Assembly: GCF_024721995.1 (NCBI RefSeq)
Contig: NZ_JANQBC010000005.1
Coordinates: forward strand, 273,400 to 337,399
DNA: 64,000 bases
Reading direction: 5' to 3'
DNA from: Paenibacillus radicibacter
GTDB taxonomy: Bacteria > Bacillota > Bacilli > Paenibacillales > NBRC-103111
Shown: in pieces, positions 19,761 to 27,487 of the stretch
How the letters are laid out: the number at the start of each line of letters is the position of its first letter
How positions within the stretch are numbered: position 1 is the first letter of the stretch
Position numbers and translations under genes: made by a program
Notes under the pieces: generated by a model
Told to the model about the DNA's origin: nothing
Databases searched by the model: none
Seen by the model: only the letters and a program-made list of their open reading frames with translations

Positions 19761-19796
19761 ACCTTAGAGTGATGGAAATTGCTCTAAGGTTTTTTC
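19761..19796 (+). terminator. terminator downstream of groEL (within the element)
   Basis: ACCTTAGAG and CTCTAAGGT, nine perfect pairs, followed by TTTTTTCT. It now serves groESL although it lies inside the element. Confidence 0.8.
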
Positions 19797-19802
19797 TATA
19801 TC

Positions 19803-19869
19803 CAAGAGATAGCCTCGCTGGCCATCTCTTGACAGCAGAACGCTCACTCCATCATGGAGTGAGCGTTCT
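19803..19869. other. two tandem hairpins after the groEL terminator
   Basis: CAAGAGAT-GC pairs with GC-ATCTCTTG (19803-19831), and five bases on AGAACGCTCACTCCAT forms a near-perfect 33-base palindrome with ATGGAGTGAGCGTTCT (19837-19869). The remaining stretch to 20050 has no gene on either strand that I can support; ordinary intergenic sequence leads to the RBS of the next gene. Confidence 0.6.
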
Positions 19870-20050
19870 ATTCATTAGTCCAAGCAACCTCTTATCAATA
19901 CCTAAAAAGACTTCGGAACGGGTAGCCGTACACTCTTTAACATAAGTGCAACCGTAAGTTGACAAAGTGCATGCCCCAGTTGATAGAAATAGAGGGAATT
20001 TGGGTATAAGATAAAGATGGCAATATGATAAAATACAAGGAGGAAAAAAC

Positions 20051-20236
20051 ATGAGCAAAGTAAAGATCGCCAAAATTGTTATTACCTTAGGAGTACTAGT
20101 CCTTTTGAAAATTTTTATGGATTCAGCACCAAGAATTAGCGAGTCAATATCTAATGCAGTCGTTTTCACAGGCTTTCTAATTTTCGTAATTTATTATGGC
20201 ATATCCGAAATTAAAAAAAAAAATGAAAAGAAATAA
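20051..20236 (+). CDS. small two-helix membrane protein (61 aa)
   Basis: ATG with AAGGAGG nine bases upstream. Two hydrophobic stretches (~7-22 and ~36-51) are joined by a short polar turn, and the C-terminus is lysine-rich, so a hairpin membrane protein is likely. It is 33 bases upstream of the XRE regulator, same strand, and probably in its operon. Base composition is more AT-rich than the surrounding housekeeping genes, fitting acquisition with the element. Function unknown. Confidence 0.65.
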   Translation: MSKVKIAKIVITLGVLVLLKIFMDSAPRISESISNAVVFTGFLIFVIYYGISEIKKKNEKK

Positions 20237-20269
20237 GAGAGAAGCAAGCTTCTAAAGGAGGTAAGACAA

Positions 20270-21058
20270 ATGACTTTTGGTGAAAAGCTTTTTCAACTTA
20301 GAAAAGAAAAAGGACTTTCTCAAGAGGCTTTAGCCGAAAAGCTAAACACAACAAGACAAGCAATAAGTAAATGGGAGAATGGGCAAGGCTATCCTGAAAC
20401 TGAAAAAATCCTAATGATTGGTAATGTCTTCGAGGTATCTATGGACTATCTATTGAAGGATTCTGTTGAGCCAAGCAATGATAAACAGGCTGGATATTAT
20501 GTCAGCAAAGAAATGGCAGAAGGATATTTATTGTCAGTACATAAGGCTTCTAAATATGTAGCATCAGGTTTCTTTCTGATTGCATTGTCCTTAATCCCCT
20601 ACTTTATATTTAACCAAGATCCGGCGAAATATATGATACCAACCATCATTTTGGCTACGGTTGGTATTGGGATGTTTGTGTCAGCATCATTTATACAAGA
20701 GGACCAATATAAAGTATTAAAAACAGAGCCGTTGCTGTTTGATGAAAAGTACCTTAAAGAGTTGAATACAAGATACGAAAATCTAAAGAAGAGATATTTC
20801 GCAATTAATTTAGTAGGCACCAGTTTATTTGTCGCTGGAATCATAGCCATAGGAATAGAAAGAAGGTTTATTGATACCGGATTTTTAATGCCCTATTATC
20901 CAGTCTGTATTGGATTGATTGCAATCGGAGTCCACATTATAACGCGAACTTCAACCCTGATTGACGCATATAAGCTACTAGCAAAAAATGAGCTGTATAC
21001 GACTAAATTCGGCTTCAAGTTCAAAAGGAAAATAAAGAGAAAGTTTGATGATTTATAA
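20270..21058 (+). CDS. XRE-family regulator with membrane domain
   Basis: 262 residues. An N-terminal helix-turn-helix (~6-60, with LSQEALAEKLNTTRQAISKWENG) is followed by four hydrophobic segments (~100-120, 124-142, 182-200, 210-230) and a strongly basic C-terminus. Such XRE-membrane fusions are common one-component regulators in Firmicutes, often beside a small membrane protein or transporter they control. AAAGGAGG precedes the ATG. AT-rich like its small neighbour; it is cargo of the groEL-targeted element. Target unknown. Confidence 0.8.
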   Translation: MTFGEKLFQLRKEKGLSQEALAEKLNTTRQAISKWENGQGYPETEKILMIGNVFEVSMDYLLKDSVEPSNDKQAGYYVSKEMAEGYLLSVHKASKYVASGFFLIALSLIPYFIFNQDPAKYMIPTIILATVGIGMFVSASFIQEDQYKVLKTEPLLFDEKYLKELNTRYENLKKRYFAINLVGTSLFVAGIIAIGIERRFIDTGFLMPYYPVCIGLIAIGVHIITRTSTLIDAYKLLAKNELYTTKFGFKFKRKIKRKFDDL

Positions 21059-21242
21059 TAAGCAACGGTTTGAAGCTTAAAGTTGCTACTTCTTGAAGTC
21101 ACAATAGCCGCAAGCTCTTTCTTACATCAACACTAACCGCTTGAGAGCCCTATATTTAAACAAAAAAGAAATCGCTATTTGGCAAAATGGAAATATAACC
21201 AACCATAACCAAAAGGAGCGATTTCATTGTATAAAAGATTCC

Positions 21243-21407
21243 ATGGACCAGCTTCATCTGCCAATGGATTTGGAGGTCGATAATCCTCCCAATCATCGTA
21301 TTCGTCTTGCTAATGAAGCGGTGAACCGTTTGGATGACCAGTCCTTTAAGGCAGCTTATCCTAGTGGAGGACGAGACAGCTCCCAACTTTTTAAGATAGC
21401 TCCTTAA
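21243..21407 (+). pseudogene. transposase N-terminal fragment (IS1182-like)
   Basis: The + strand reads MDQLHLPMDLEV, then NEAVNRLDDQSF and AAYPSGGRDS, resembling the N-terminus of IS1182-family transposases of Paenibacillus and Bacillus, then loses similarity and stops. Only some 45-50 residues of a protein normally several hundred long survive. It abuts the 3' end of the integrase pseudogene on the other strand, so an IS insertion followed by deletion probably removed the integrase tail. Family assignment from memory of motifs. Confidence 0.5.
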
Positions 21408-21851
21408 TCTTTGGGACGCTTCTTTCTTCATCGTCTTAGTGACATGAAGATAAACGCGCTTTGTAATTTCGTCGTCCTGGTGCCCTAATCTCATGAATGC
21501 CGACTCCAGCCTCTGCAAGTAATTATGTATGCGTGTGACGCAAGGAATGAGGGGTTAGTTCCATTCTATCCAGCGAGCCTTAGAATCCTTCTCATACGGT
21601 TCTGGATCGTTTTAATAAATTCAGGATAGCCCATATCCTTATCGTTTTTGGCAAATATGAAATCTTGATCGTAATACACATCTCGATGAAGCATCGTAAG
21701 CTCATTTTGACGAGCTTTTAGCTTTTCAAGGTATTTCACCTTTACCCGTGAGTGGATCTCGACCGATATCAAGGGTGAATGACCAGGTCGCATCACAAAT
21801 ACAGCGTTTACCGCCGCATTTACAACCACGTTTTCTAAAGTAGCCTTTCGG
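21376..21851 (-). pseudogene. tyrosine integrase, degraded
   Basis: Read from 21851 on the minus strand, KGYFRKRGCKCGGKRCIC then ATWSFTLDIGRDPLTGK is the zinc-finger-like arm-binding N-terminus of ICE/phage integrases. After a stop and frame change come a core-binding-domain fragment, then TPHSLRHTHT (the catalytic HxxR), an in-frame stop, LLAEAGVGIHEI, another shift, and RLGHQDDEITKRVYLHV with the second conserved His and the Tyr nucleophile. A large central part is missing. Several stops and shifts make it inactive. It starts about 85 bases from attR. Confidence 0.85.
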
Positions 21852-21933
21852 ATTTATCGAACCAAATTTTCAAGAAAATCGGACAAATCCCCCACCAAGA
21901 GACTCAAAAAACACATAATAACGTCCTTGTCTC

Positions 21934-21953
21934 ATGGGCGGCATGATGTAATA
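21934..21953 (+). other. attR: right direct repeat of the groEL-targeted element
   Basis: Exact copy of the 20-mer at 19664-19683. Right of it, AAGGCGTTAAGCCTTTTT (from 21953) forms a small terminator-like hairpin, plausibly the ancestral groEL downstream region. From 21961 to 22031 I see no other feature. Confidence 0.8.
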
Positions 21954-22031
21954 AGGCGTTAAGCCTTTTTACATCAGGGTTAGATGACTGCGCAGCGTCT
22001 ATTCCCGCATTTTTCCCATATGATACAGAAG

Positions 22032-22076
22032 AAGCTTCTCACGATTTCAATTGAACTTGTGGGGAGCTTTTTTTAC
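22032..22076 (+). terminator. terminator upstream of yitT-like gene
   Basis: AAGCTTCTCACGA pairs with TTGTGGGGAGCTT around a TTCAATTGAA core, followed by TTTTT. The 38-base stem-loop matches the one after the yitT-like gene (23089) at 35 of 38 positions. Confidence 0.8.
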
Positions 22077-22216
22077 TTGTTAACAAAGATTGAATGCTTG
22101 TGTTAGATTATTTTGAAATATTTATCACTTGCAGGAAAATAATTTCATGGTAAAGTGGTAGCTGGTCGACATAAACATATAACACCTAGAGGGTTGTTCT
22201 GAAAGGGAAATATCAA

Positions 22217-23071
22217 ATGAATTTTCAGTCCGTATTCACCAAATCACGGTGGAAGATTTTTACTTATGATGTGTTCATTACGATTGTTTGCGGTTTGCTA
22301 GTGGGGGCGGGGATTCAGCTGTTTCTGACGCCTCATCATTTACTAAGCGGGGGTATTCCAGGTCTTGCGTTGATTGCGAATTATGCAGTTGGTTGGGATA
22401 TGTCTCTGACGTATTTCATACTGAATCTGCCTTTAATCATATGGGGTTATATTTCTCTCGGAAAGAAGTTTATTCTACTTAGCTTAACTTCGGTTCTAGC
22501 TACGACGGTTGCACTGAAATTCATACCCGCCTATCAAGTGACGACAGATCCGATTATTGCGGCTATTGTGGGGGGAATTATTATTTCCATCGGTGTAGGT
22601 TACTCGCTACGTGTTGGGGGATCTACGGGTGGATTCGATATTATCGGATTTATTATGACGAAGAAGCGTGACTTCCCCCTGGGTAACGTGTTATCTGTAT
22701 TAAACTCATCAATCGTTGTCGTGGTTGGTTTTCTTAATAGTTGGGATGTTGCTTTCTACTCGATGCTCTCGATCTATGTGAAGGGAAAGGGAATCGATAT
22801 GATACACGTTCGTCATATGAAGGTGACAGCGTTCATCGTGACGGAGAAGAAAGAATTGATGGCAGAAGAACTCGTCAAATTCTCACATGGTGTAACTATG
22901 ATTGATGCGTATGGTTGTTACAGCCATAAGGCCAAATATATGCTGATGACGGTCACTACTCGGCATGAGTTGCCTGCTCTTCGGAAGCGCGTGCTTGAAC
23001 TAGACTCCAAGTCGTTCATTAACATTGTGGATACCGCGGAGGTTGTTGGAAGATTCCGAAGGATCGTATAA
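22217..23071 (+). CDS. YitT family membrane protein
   Basis: 284 residues with five to six membrane helices in the first ~175 residues (DUF161-type, with GLVLGLGI-like small-residue helices and the VGYSLRVGGSTGGFDII segment) and a cytosolic C-terminal DUF2179-type domain (~195-280; ERIDMIHVRHMKVTAFIVTEKK region). Function of the family is not settled; transport has been proposed. AAAGGGAAAT precedes the ATG. Monocistronic, flanked on both sides by near-identical terminators. A possible promoter is TTGCAG, 16 bases, TAAAGT (22132-22159). Confidence 0.85.
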   Translation: MNFQSVFTKSRWKIFTYDVFITIVCGLLVGAGIQLFLTPHHLLSGGIPGLALIANYAVGWDMSLTYFILNLPLIIWGYISLGKKFILLSLTSVLATTVALKFIPAYQVTTDPIIAAIVGGIIISIGVGYSLRVGGSTGGFDIIGFIMTKKRDFPLGNVLSVLNSSIVVVVGFLNSWDVAFYSMLSIYVKGKGIDMIHVRHMKVTAFIVTEKKELMAEELVKFSHGVTMIDAYGCYSHKAKYMLMTVTTRHELPALRKRVLELDSKSFINIVDTAEVVGRFRRIV

Positions 23072-23088
23072 AGTTGAAAACTAACCAG

Positions 23089-23130
23089 AAGCTTCTTACG
23101 AGTTCAATTGAACTCGTGGGGAGCTTTTAT
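23089..23130 (+). terminator. terminator after yitT-like gene
   Basis: AAGCTTCTTACGAGTTCAAT folds on TTGAACTCGTGGGGAGCTT with almost no loop, followed by TTAT. Nearly identical to the hairpin at 22032. Confidence 0.8.
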
Positions 23131-23160
23131 TCATTTAGTTAATTATCCTTAAAAAATAAA

Positions 23161-23183
23161 AGAGATGGCAATATGCCACCTCT
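23161..23183 (-). terminator. terminator of the ABC-2 exporter operon
   Basis: AGAGGTGGC/GCCATCTCT on the minus strand, followed by TTTTATTTTTT, just beyond the permease stop. Confidence 0.75.
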
Positions 23184-23187
23184 GGAT

Positions 23188-24234
23188 TTATAATTTCCTA
23201 TATTTTTTCAAAGCGAAGATATTCAGCACGATAAAAAGGATAGCAAATCCAGTAAGCACTAGAATGTCGAAGCTGACTTCACTTAAGCCCTGCCCCTTGT
23301 ACATGATCCCTTTGAGCGCATCAGCAGCATAATATAGCGGCATGATCTTGCCTAAAGATTGCAGCCATGTCGCCATGTTATCCAGCGGGAAGAGGCCAGA
23401 GAAGAACACTTGCGGTACGACAACGAGCGGGATGAACTGAATCATCTGGAATTCGGATGAGGCGAAGGTAGACAATAGGATTCCAAGTGTTAGTGCCACA
23501 AAAGCAATAAGAATATTGATCAGAATGACGTGCCAGATAGAGCCTACGAGCACCAGATCAAGCACATTGATGGAGTAGATGACGACGATGATTGTCTGGA
23601 TCAAGGCAAAAAGTCCATAGCCGATCAAATATCCCATAATGATCTCACTTCGACGAATAGGAGTCGACATTAAGCGATCCAGTGTACCTGTCATTCGCTC
23701 GCGAAGCAGTCCAATTCCTGAGATCAGGAACACGAAGAAGAAGACGAAGAATCCAACGAGAACAGGGCTTAACACGTCGAAGAAACTGGTATTGGCATCT
23801 CCGTACACATAATGAATGTCGATATTCGATTGCAGCTGGCTTGTCATGTCAACGCCCATCTGGGTCTGAGCGCTTAACAGAATAGCTTGTTGAATTTTCA
23901 TTTGCAGCATCTTGGATGTGGACGGATCGGTGTTCTGAAGCGTCAAATCGATCTTCCCGTCTTTTAATTGGAGCAATCCATCGAGATTGTCCTTGGTGAT
24001 AGTGTCTGCTGTAATTTTATCGTATGGACGAACGTCAATTTTTCCTTTTTCAAGTACGGGAATAATATTGTTATTCATGTTGTATACGCCGAGCTTAGGT
24101 GATGAGGCATCGCTATTGAAAATAAGATACATCAGTGACAGTACCAAGAGTGGGGCGAGAAATAGCAAGGCGAGAGTCCGTTTATCTCGTATCATTTGTA
24201 AAATGATGCGTTTAATCAAAGCAGAAATTCTCAT
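23188..24234 (-). CDS. ABC-2 type exporter permease
   Basis: 348 residues: an N-terminal membrane helix (~20-40), a large extracytoplasmic domain (~45-160) and five C-terminal helices, the YhgE/YadH-like ABC-2 membrane protein layout. RERMTGTLDRLMSTPIRRSEIIMGY is the conserved cytosolic coupling helix. The start ATG overlaps the ATPase stop by four bases. With the ATPase it forms a half-size exporter pair; substrate unknown (drug or lipid-linked compounds are common). Confidence 0.88.
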   Translation of the reverse strand: MRISALIKRIILQMIRDKRTLALLFLAPLLVLSLMYLIFNSDASSPKLGVYNMNNNIIPVLEKGKIDVRPYDKITADTITKDNLDGLLQLKDGKIDLTLQNTDPSTSKMLQMKIQQAILLSAQTQMGVDMTSQLQSNIDIHYVYGDANTSFFDVLSPVLVGFFVFFFVFLISGIGLLRERMTGTLDRLMSTPIRRSEIIMGYLIGYGLFALIQTIIVVIYSINVLDLVLVGSIWHVILINILIAFVALTLGILLSTFASSEFQMIQFIPLVVVPQVFFSGLFPLDNMATWLQSLGKIMPLYYAADALKGIMYKGQGLSEVSFDILVLTGFAILFIVLNIFALKKYRKL

Positions 24235-24956
24235 ACGTTCACGCCTCCTGCCCGTAAAAAGACGGTTTCGAGATCGTCTGTTTCATATTGCGCTTTCAGA
24301 TCAGCAGGAGAGCCTTCGGTTAGAATATGTCCTTGTCGTACCATCGCGAGGCGGTCACAGCGTTCGGCTTCATCCATGACATGTGTGGTGATGATGATGG
24401 TTTTGTGTTCTTCATTTTTCAAGCGGAATAGTTCTTGCCAGATCGTGCGTCTCAGCTCAGGGTCAATGCCGACAGTTGGCTCGTCAAGAATGAGAATTTG
24501 AGGATTCTGTATGAGTGCGATAGCAAGGGATAGACGGCGCTTCATACCGCCTGAGTAGGCAGATACTTTCTTCGATAATTGATCAGTAAGATTAACAAGT
24601 CCCGCGGCATAGGCGATGCGGGTTGTTTGTTCGGATTTTTTTAATTTAAAAAGAGAGGCAAAGAATTTCAGATTCTCTGCGCCAGTTAGCTCCGCATAGA
24701 GGGCATCAGATTGCGCCATATAGCCAATTTGCTGCAGTACTTCAAGATTAGGCATCTTATTGCCGAGTACAGACACACTCCCAGTATCTGTCTGATCCAT
24801 GCCGACCATAAGCTTGACGATTGTCGTCTTACCCGCTCCAGAAGGACCGATGAGTCCATAAATTTGCCCGCGCATTACTTCGATATTGATGTTGTCTAAC
24901 ACTTTTTTCTTGCGAAAACTTTTGCTGGTGTTATGTAGTTGAATTGTTGTTTCCAT
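24231..24956 (-). CDS. ABC exporter ATP-binding protein
   Basis: A 241-residue ATPase of the CcmA/DrrA type. Walker A GPSGAGKTT, Q-loop GYMAQSDALY, signature YSGGMKRRLSLA, Walker B ILILDEPTVGID, H-loop IIITTHVMDEAERC. ATG at 24956 follows AGGAAGG; translation upstream of it has no site. It drives the permease encoded immediately downstream. Confidence 0.93.
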   Translation of the reverse strand: METTIQLHNTSKSFRKKKVLDNINIEVMRGQIYGLIGPSGAGKTTIVKLMVGMDQTDTGSVSVLGNKMPNLEVLQQIGYMAQSDALYAELTGAENLKFFASLFKLKKSEQTTRIAYAAGLVNLTDQLSKKVSAYSGGMKRRLSLAIALIQNPQILILDEPTVGIDPELRRTIWQELFRLKNEEHKTIIITTHVMDEAERCDRLAMVRQGHILTEGSPADLKAQYETDDLETVFLRAGGVNV

Positions 24957-25008
24957 GAGCCTATACACCTTCCTCGTACGAAGTGGTGAATCTCTCTTAA
25001 ATATACAA

Positions 25009-25034
25009 GAGACTCCCCACATGTGAGAAGTCTC
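25009..25034 (-). terminator. terminator of the HsmA-like gene
   Basis: GAGACT/AGTCTC arms with an inner CACATGTG core; on the minus strand followed by TTGTATATTT. Confidence 0.6.
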
Positions 25035-25061
25035 AAAATAGTCATGATACAAATTATGTTG

Positions 25062-25430
25062 TTATAACATGCTCATGGCTACGCCAATTCCATACGGAAT
25101 AAGCCACAAGATCCAGACGATAAGGCTAAATTTATGAAAGTTTGCTTGCGATTTCGCGTTGCCTTTCCACTTCACAAGACCAGCCCAAGCAGCATGAATT
25201 AGCATCAGAATAAGGGCAATTTCACCTGTAATCGCGTGTACATAATTGTTCGTCCCTTCGGCAGCAGCAATGGAACTCATGAGCATCGTGCCTGTTGTAT
25301 CACAGATTAGACCGATTAGGAAATAAATCAAATGGCTATTCTTCAGTGTACCAGAACGTTTCTCTCCCCATACACCGATCGTATAGAAAACAAGTGCTAA
25401 ATTAATAAATATAATTGCAGCCACTAGCAT
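25062..25430 (-). CDS. HsmA-like small membrane protein
   Basis: 122 residues with four hydrophobic helices (~2-20, 33-54, 65-85, 98-118). The FYTIGVWGEKRSGTLKNSHL and LICDTTGTMLMS segments match what I recall of the TIGR03987/HsmA family of uncharacterised membrane proteins. AAGGAG precedes the ATG. Its own terminator separates it from the ABC exporter genes. No function is claimed. Confidence 0.65.
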   Translation of the reverse strand: MLVAAIIFINLALVFYTIGVWGEKRSGTLKNSHLIYFLIGLICDTTGTMLMSSIAAAEGTNNYVHAITGEIALILMLIHAAWAGLVKWKGNAKSQANFHKFSLIVWILWLIPYGIGVAMSML

Positions 25431-25524
25431 GTTGTATCACTCCTTGTTGTTATCGCTGCGGTATGTCTTAAGCATACGCCTAAAATTTGAACGGAGTGTG
25501 AACGAACGATTACATCTCGTATGA

Positions 25525-25553
25525 TTGACAAATGATTAGGAAATTACTATACT
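25525..25553 (+). promoter_or_regulatory. sigma-A promoter of tyrS
   Basis: TTGACA (25525-25530), exactly 17 bases, TATACT (25548-25553); it drives the T-box leader. Confidence 0.8.
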
Positions 25554-25559
25554 GTCGTT

Positions 25560-25822
25560 AATCTTATACGAAACATACGTAGAAGGAACGCAGTAGCAAA
25601 TTGTCCCTGTTACACAGAAAGCTGGGGGTTGATGGAACTCAGCACAAACAATGTTGCGAATTACATTCTGGAGTATCTTAGGTAATGCTAAGCGAAGTGG
25701 CAATGCGATACAATTGCTAAGAGTGGCACGAATTTGCGCGATTAAGAAACGCAGTTCTTGCAATCTGGGTGGTAACACGGTTATTAATCGTCCCTATGTC
25801 TATATGACATAGGGGCGTTTTT
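25560..25822 (+). promoter_or_regulatory. tyrosine T-box riboswitch with terminator
   Basis: A leader with AGAAAGCTGG and GGAACTCAGC of Stem I, a Tyr specifier TAC within GAATTACATTCTGG (near 25660), the T-box GGGTGGTAACACGG (25767-25780) whose TGGT pairs with the tRNA ACCA end, and a terminator CGTCCCTATGTC/GACATAGGGGCG with a T-run (25789-25829). Uncharged tRNA-Tyr would stabilise the antiterminator and allow tyrS transcription. Confidence 0.92.
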
Positions 25823-25842
25823 GTTTTTTTAAAATATAATTT

Positions 25843-26004
25843 TGTGATCAAACAGTTAAACGAAAGAAAAATGTAGTGCTGGAGGAACGAAGTGTTCGCC
25901 TTTGAAATCGTGAAATAACATTAAAACCTAATCAAAAAATTCACGATTGAGACAGCGACCGGAAGTACTATATTTTTCTGCAGTGACTCGGCTGTTTGAG
26001 CACA
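25843..26004 (+). repeat. dispersed palindromic element, copy 3 (162 bp), in the tyrS leader
   Basis: Outer arms TGTGATCAAACAG and CTGTTTGAGCACA pair with one mismatch; the inner AATCGTGAA/TTCACGATT stem and the GGAGGAACGAAGTG, CGCCTTTGAAATCG and GAGACAGCGACCGGAAGT text are intact. It sits between the T-box terminator and the tyrS RBS (GAAGGAGACG), ending 23 bases before the ATG, so every full-length tyrS mRNA contains it. Its outer arms are the most diverged of the four copies. Confidence 0.88.
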
Positions 26005-26027
26005 ACGACGAAGGAGACGACTAACCC

Positions 26028-27287
26028 ATGAACATTATTGACGAACTATTGTGGCGCGATGCCATCAACCAACAGACTGACGCAGAAGGTCTAAGAGAAT
26101 ACGTAGAAAGTAACAAAATCTCCCTATACTGCGGTGTGGATCCAACTGGTGACAGTATGCACGTAGGACACTTGATCCCGTTCATGGTGATGAGACGTTT
26201 CCAACTTTCGGGACATAATCCAGTGATCTTGATCGGCGGAGCAACTGGCACTATTGGTGACCCGAGTGGTCGTAACTCCGAGCGTCAATTGCAGACAATG
26301 GAGCAGGTTCAGGACAATGTGGATGCGCTTAGCGCACAGATGAAGAAACTATTTTTCACAGAGGAAAATAGCCAACTGAAAATGGTGAACAACTACGATT
26401 GGACAAAGGAACTTAGCATTCTAGATTTCTTACGTGAATACGGCAAGAACTTCAACCTGAACACGATGCTTGCAAAAGATACGGTGGCTAGCCGTCTAGA
26501 AACTGGGATCTCGTTCACCGAATTCTCTTACCAAATCTTGCAGTCCATGGACTTCTTATACTTGTTCAAAGAAGAAGATGTTCGCCTGCAAATCGGTGGT
26601 GCAGATCAGTGGGGCAACATTACAAGCGGTCTGGATCTTATTCGCAAAAAAGAAGGTCACGAAGCTAAAGCATTCGGCTTAACGATTCCGCTAATGCTGA
26701 AATCAGACGGCACGAAGTTCGGTAAATCCGCGGGTGGTGCGATCTGGCTAGATCCAGCGAAAACAACGCCATACGAGTTCTTCCAATTCTGGTTAAACTC
26801 CGATGACCGCGATGTAGTGAAATACTTGAAATACTTCACATTCTTGTCCAAGGAAGAGATTGATGAGCTTGCTCAGAAGGTTGAATCCGATCCAGGCAAG
26901 CGTGAAGCACAACGTGTACTTGCAGCAGAGATGACGAAATTCGTTCACAGTGAAGCTGCACTCGAGCAAGCAATCAAAATCTCTGAAGCACTATTCAGTG
27001 GAGATGTACGCGCTCTAACTGCGGATGAGATCGAAGCAGGATTCAAGGATATGCCGACATTCGAATCTTCCAAAGAGACGAAGAATCTCGTGGACTGGTT
27101 GGTAGATCTAGGTATTGAGCCTTCCAAGCGTCAAGCACGTGAGGACATTACAAAGGGAGCAATCTTGATGAACGGTGAGCGCGTAACGGATCTTGAGACG
27201 AATGTTACAGCTGAGAATTCATTCGATGGCAAGTTCATTATTATCCGTAAAGGCAAGAAGAACTACAGCCTAGTTAAACTCGTATAA
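26028..27287 (+). CDS. tyrS: tyrosyl-tRNA synthetase
   Basis: 419 residues, class I aminoacyl-tRNA synthetase. GVDPTGDSMHVGHLIP carries the HIGH-like motif; LQIGGADQWGNITSG is the tyrosine pocket; KFGKS in SDGTKFGKSAGGAIW is the KMSKS loop; an S4-like RNA-binding domain fills the last ~70 residues. AAGGAG precedes the ATG. Regulated by the T-box leader upstream. Confidence 0.97.
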   Translation: MNIIDELLWRDAINQQTDAEGLREYVESNKISLYCGVDPTGDSMHVGHLIPFMVMRRFQLSGHNPVILIGGATGTIGDPSGRNSERQLQTMEQVQDNVDALSAQMKKLFFTEENSQLKMVNNYDWTKELSILDFLREYGKNFNLNTMLAKDTVASRLETGISFTEFSYQILQSMDFLYLFKEEDVRLQIGGADQWGNITSGLDLIRKKEGHEAKAFGLTIPLMLKSDGTKFGKSAGGAIWLDPAKTTPYEFFQFWLNSDDRDVVKYLKYFTFLSKEEIDELAQKVESDPGKREAQRVLAAEMTKFVHSEAALEQAIKISEALFSGDVRALTADEIEAGFKDMPTFESSKETKNLVDWLVDLGIEPSKRQAREDITKGAILMNGERVTDLETNVTAENSFDGKFIIIRKGKKNYSLVKLV

Positions 27288-27305
27288 TTACAAGCAACCC
27301 ATAGG

Positions 27306-27352
27306 AAGCCTCTTGAGCGTTCATATCATGAACGGTTCAGGGGGTTTTTCTT
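27306..27352 (+). terminator. terminator of tyrS
   Basis: AAGCCTCTTGAGCGTTCAT pairs with ATGAACGGTTCAGGGGGTT and a T-run follows. Closely similar to the terminator after the LPQTG gene (32685). Confidence 0.8.
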
Positions 27353-27366
27353 TTTTTGCTATAAGC

Positions 27367-27396
27367 TTGATCACAACACTAGAAAATTGTTACAAT
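27367..27396 (+). promoter_or_regulatory. promoter of the sortase gene
   Basis: TTGATC (27367-27372), 18 bases, TACAAT (27391-27396), 91 bases upstream of the sortase ATG. Confidence 0.55.
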
Positions 27397-27487
27397 GGAA
27401 CAATTGTGTCAGGGGAGACTTCCCCCCAATTTAACTATGCTGTCTGCAAAAACGTACATAGTATCAATGAAAATGGGGTGCTGCAAT

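Noticed and set aside
21141..21407. 88-aa frame as an intact gene
   Set aside because: Only its second half resembles a transposase N-terminus and it stops early; treated as a fragment.
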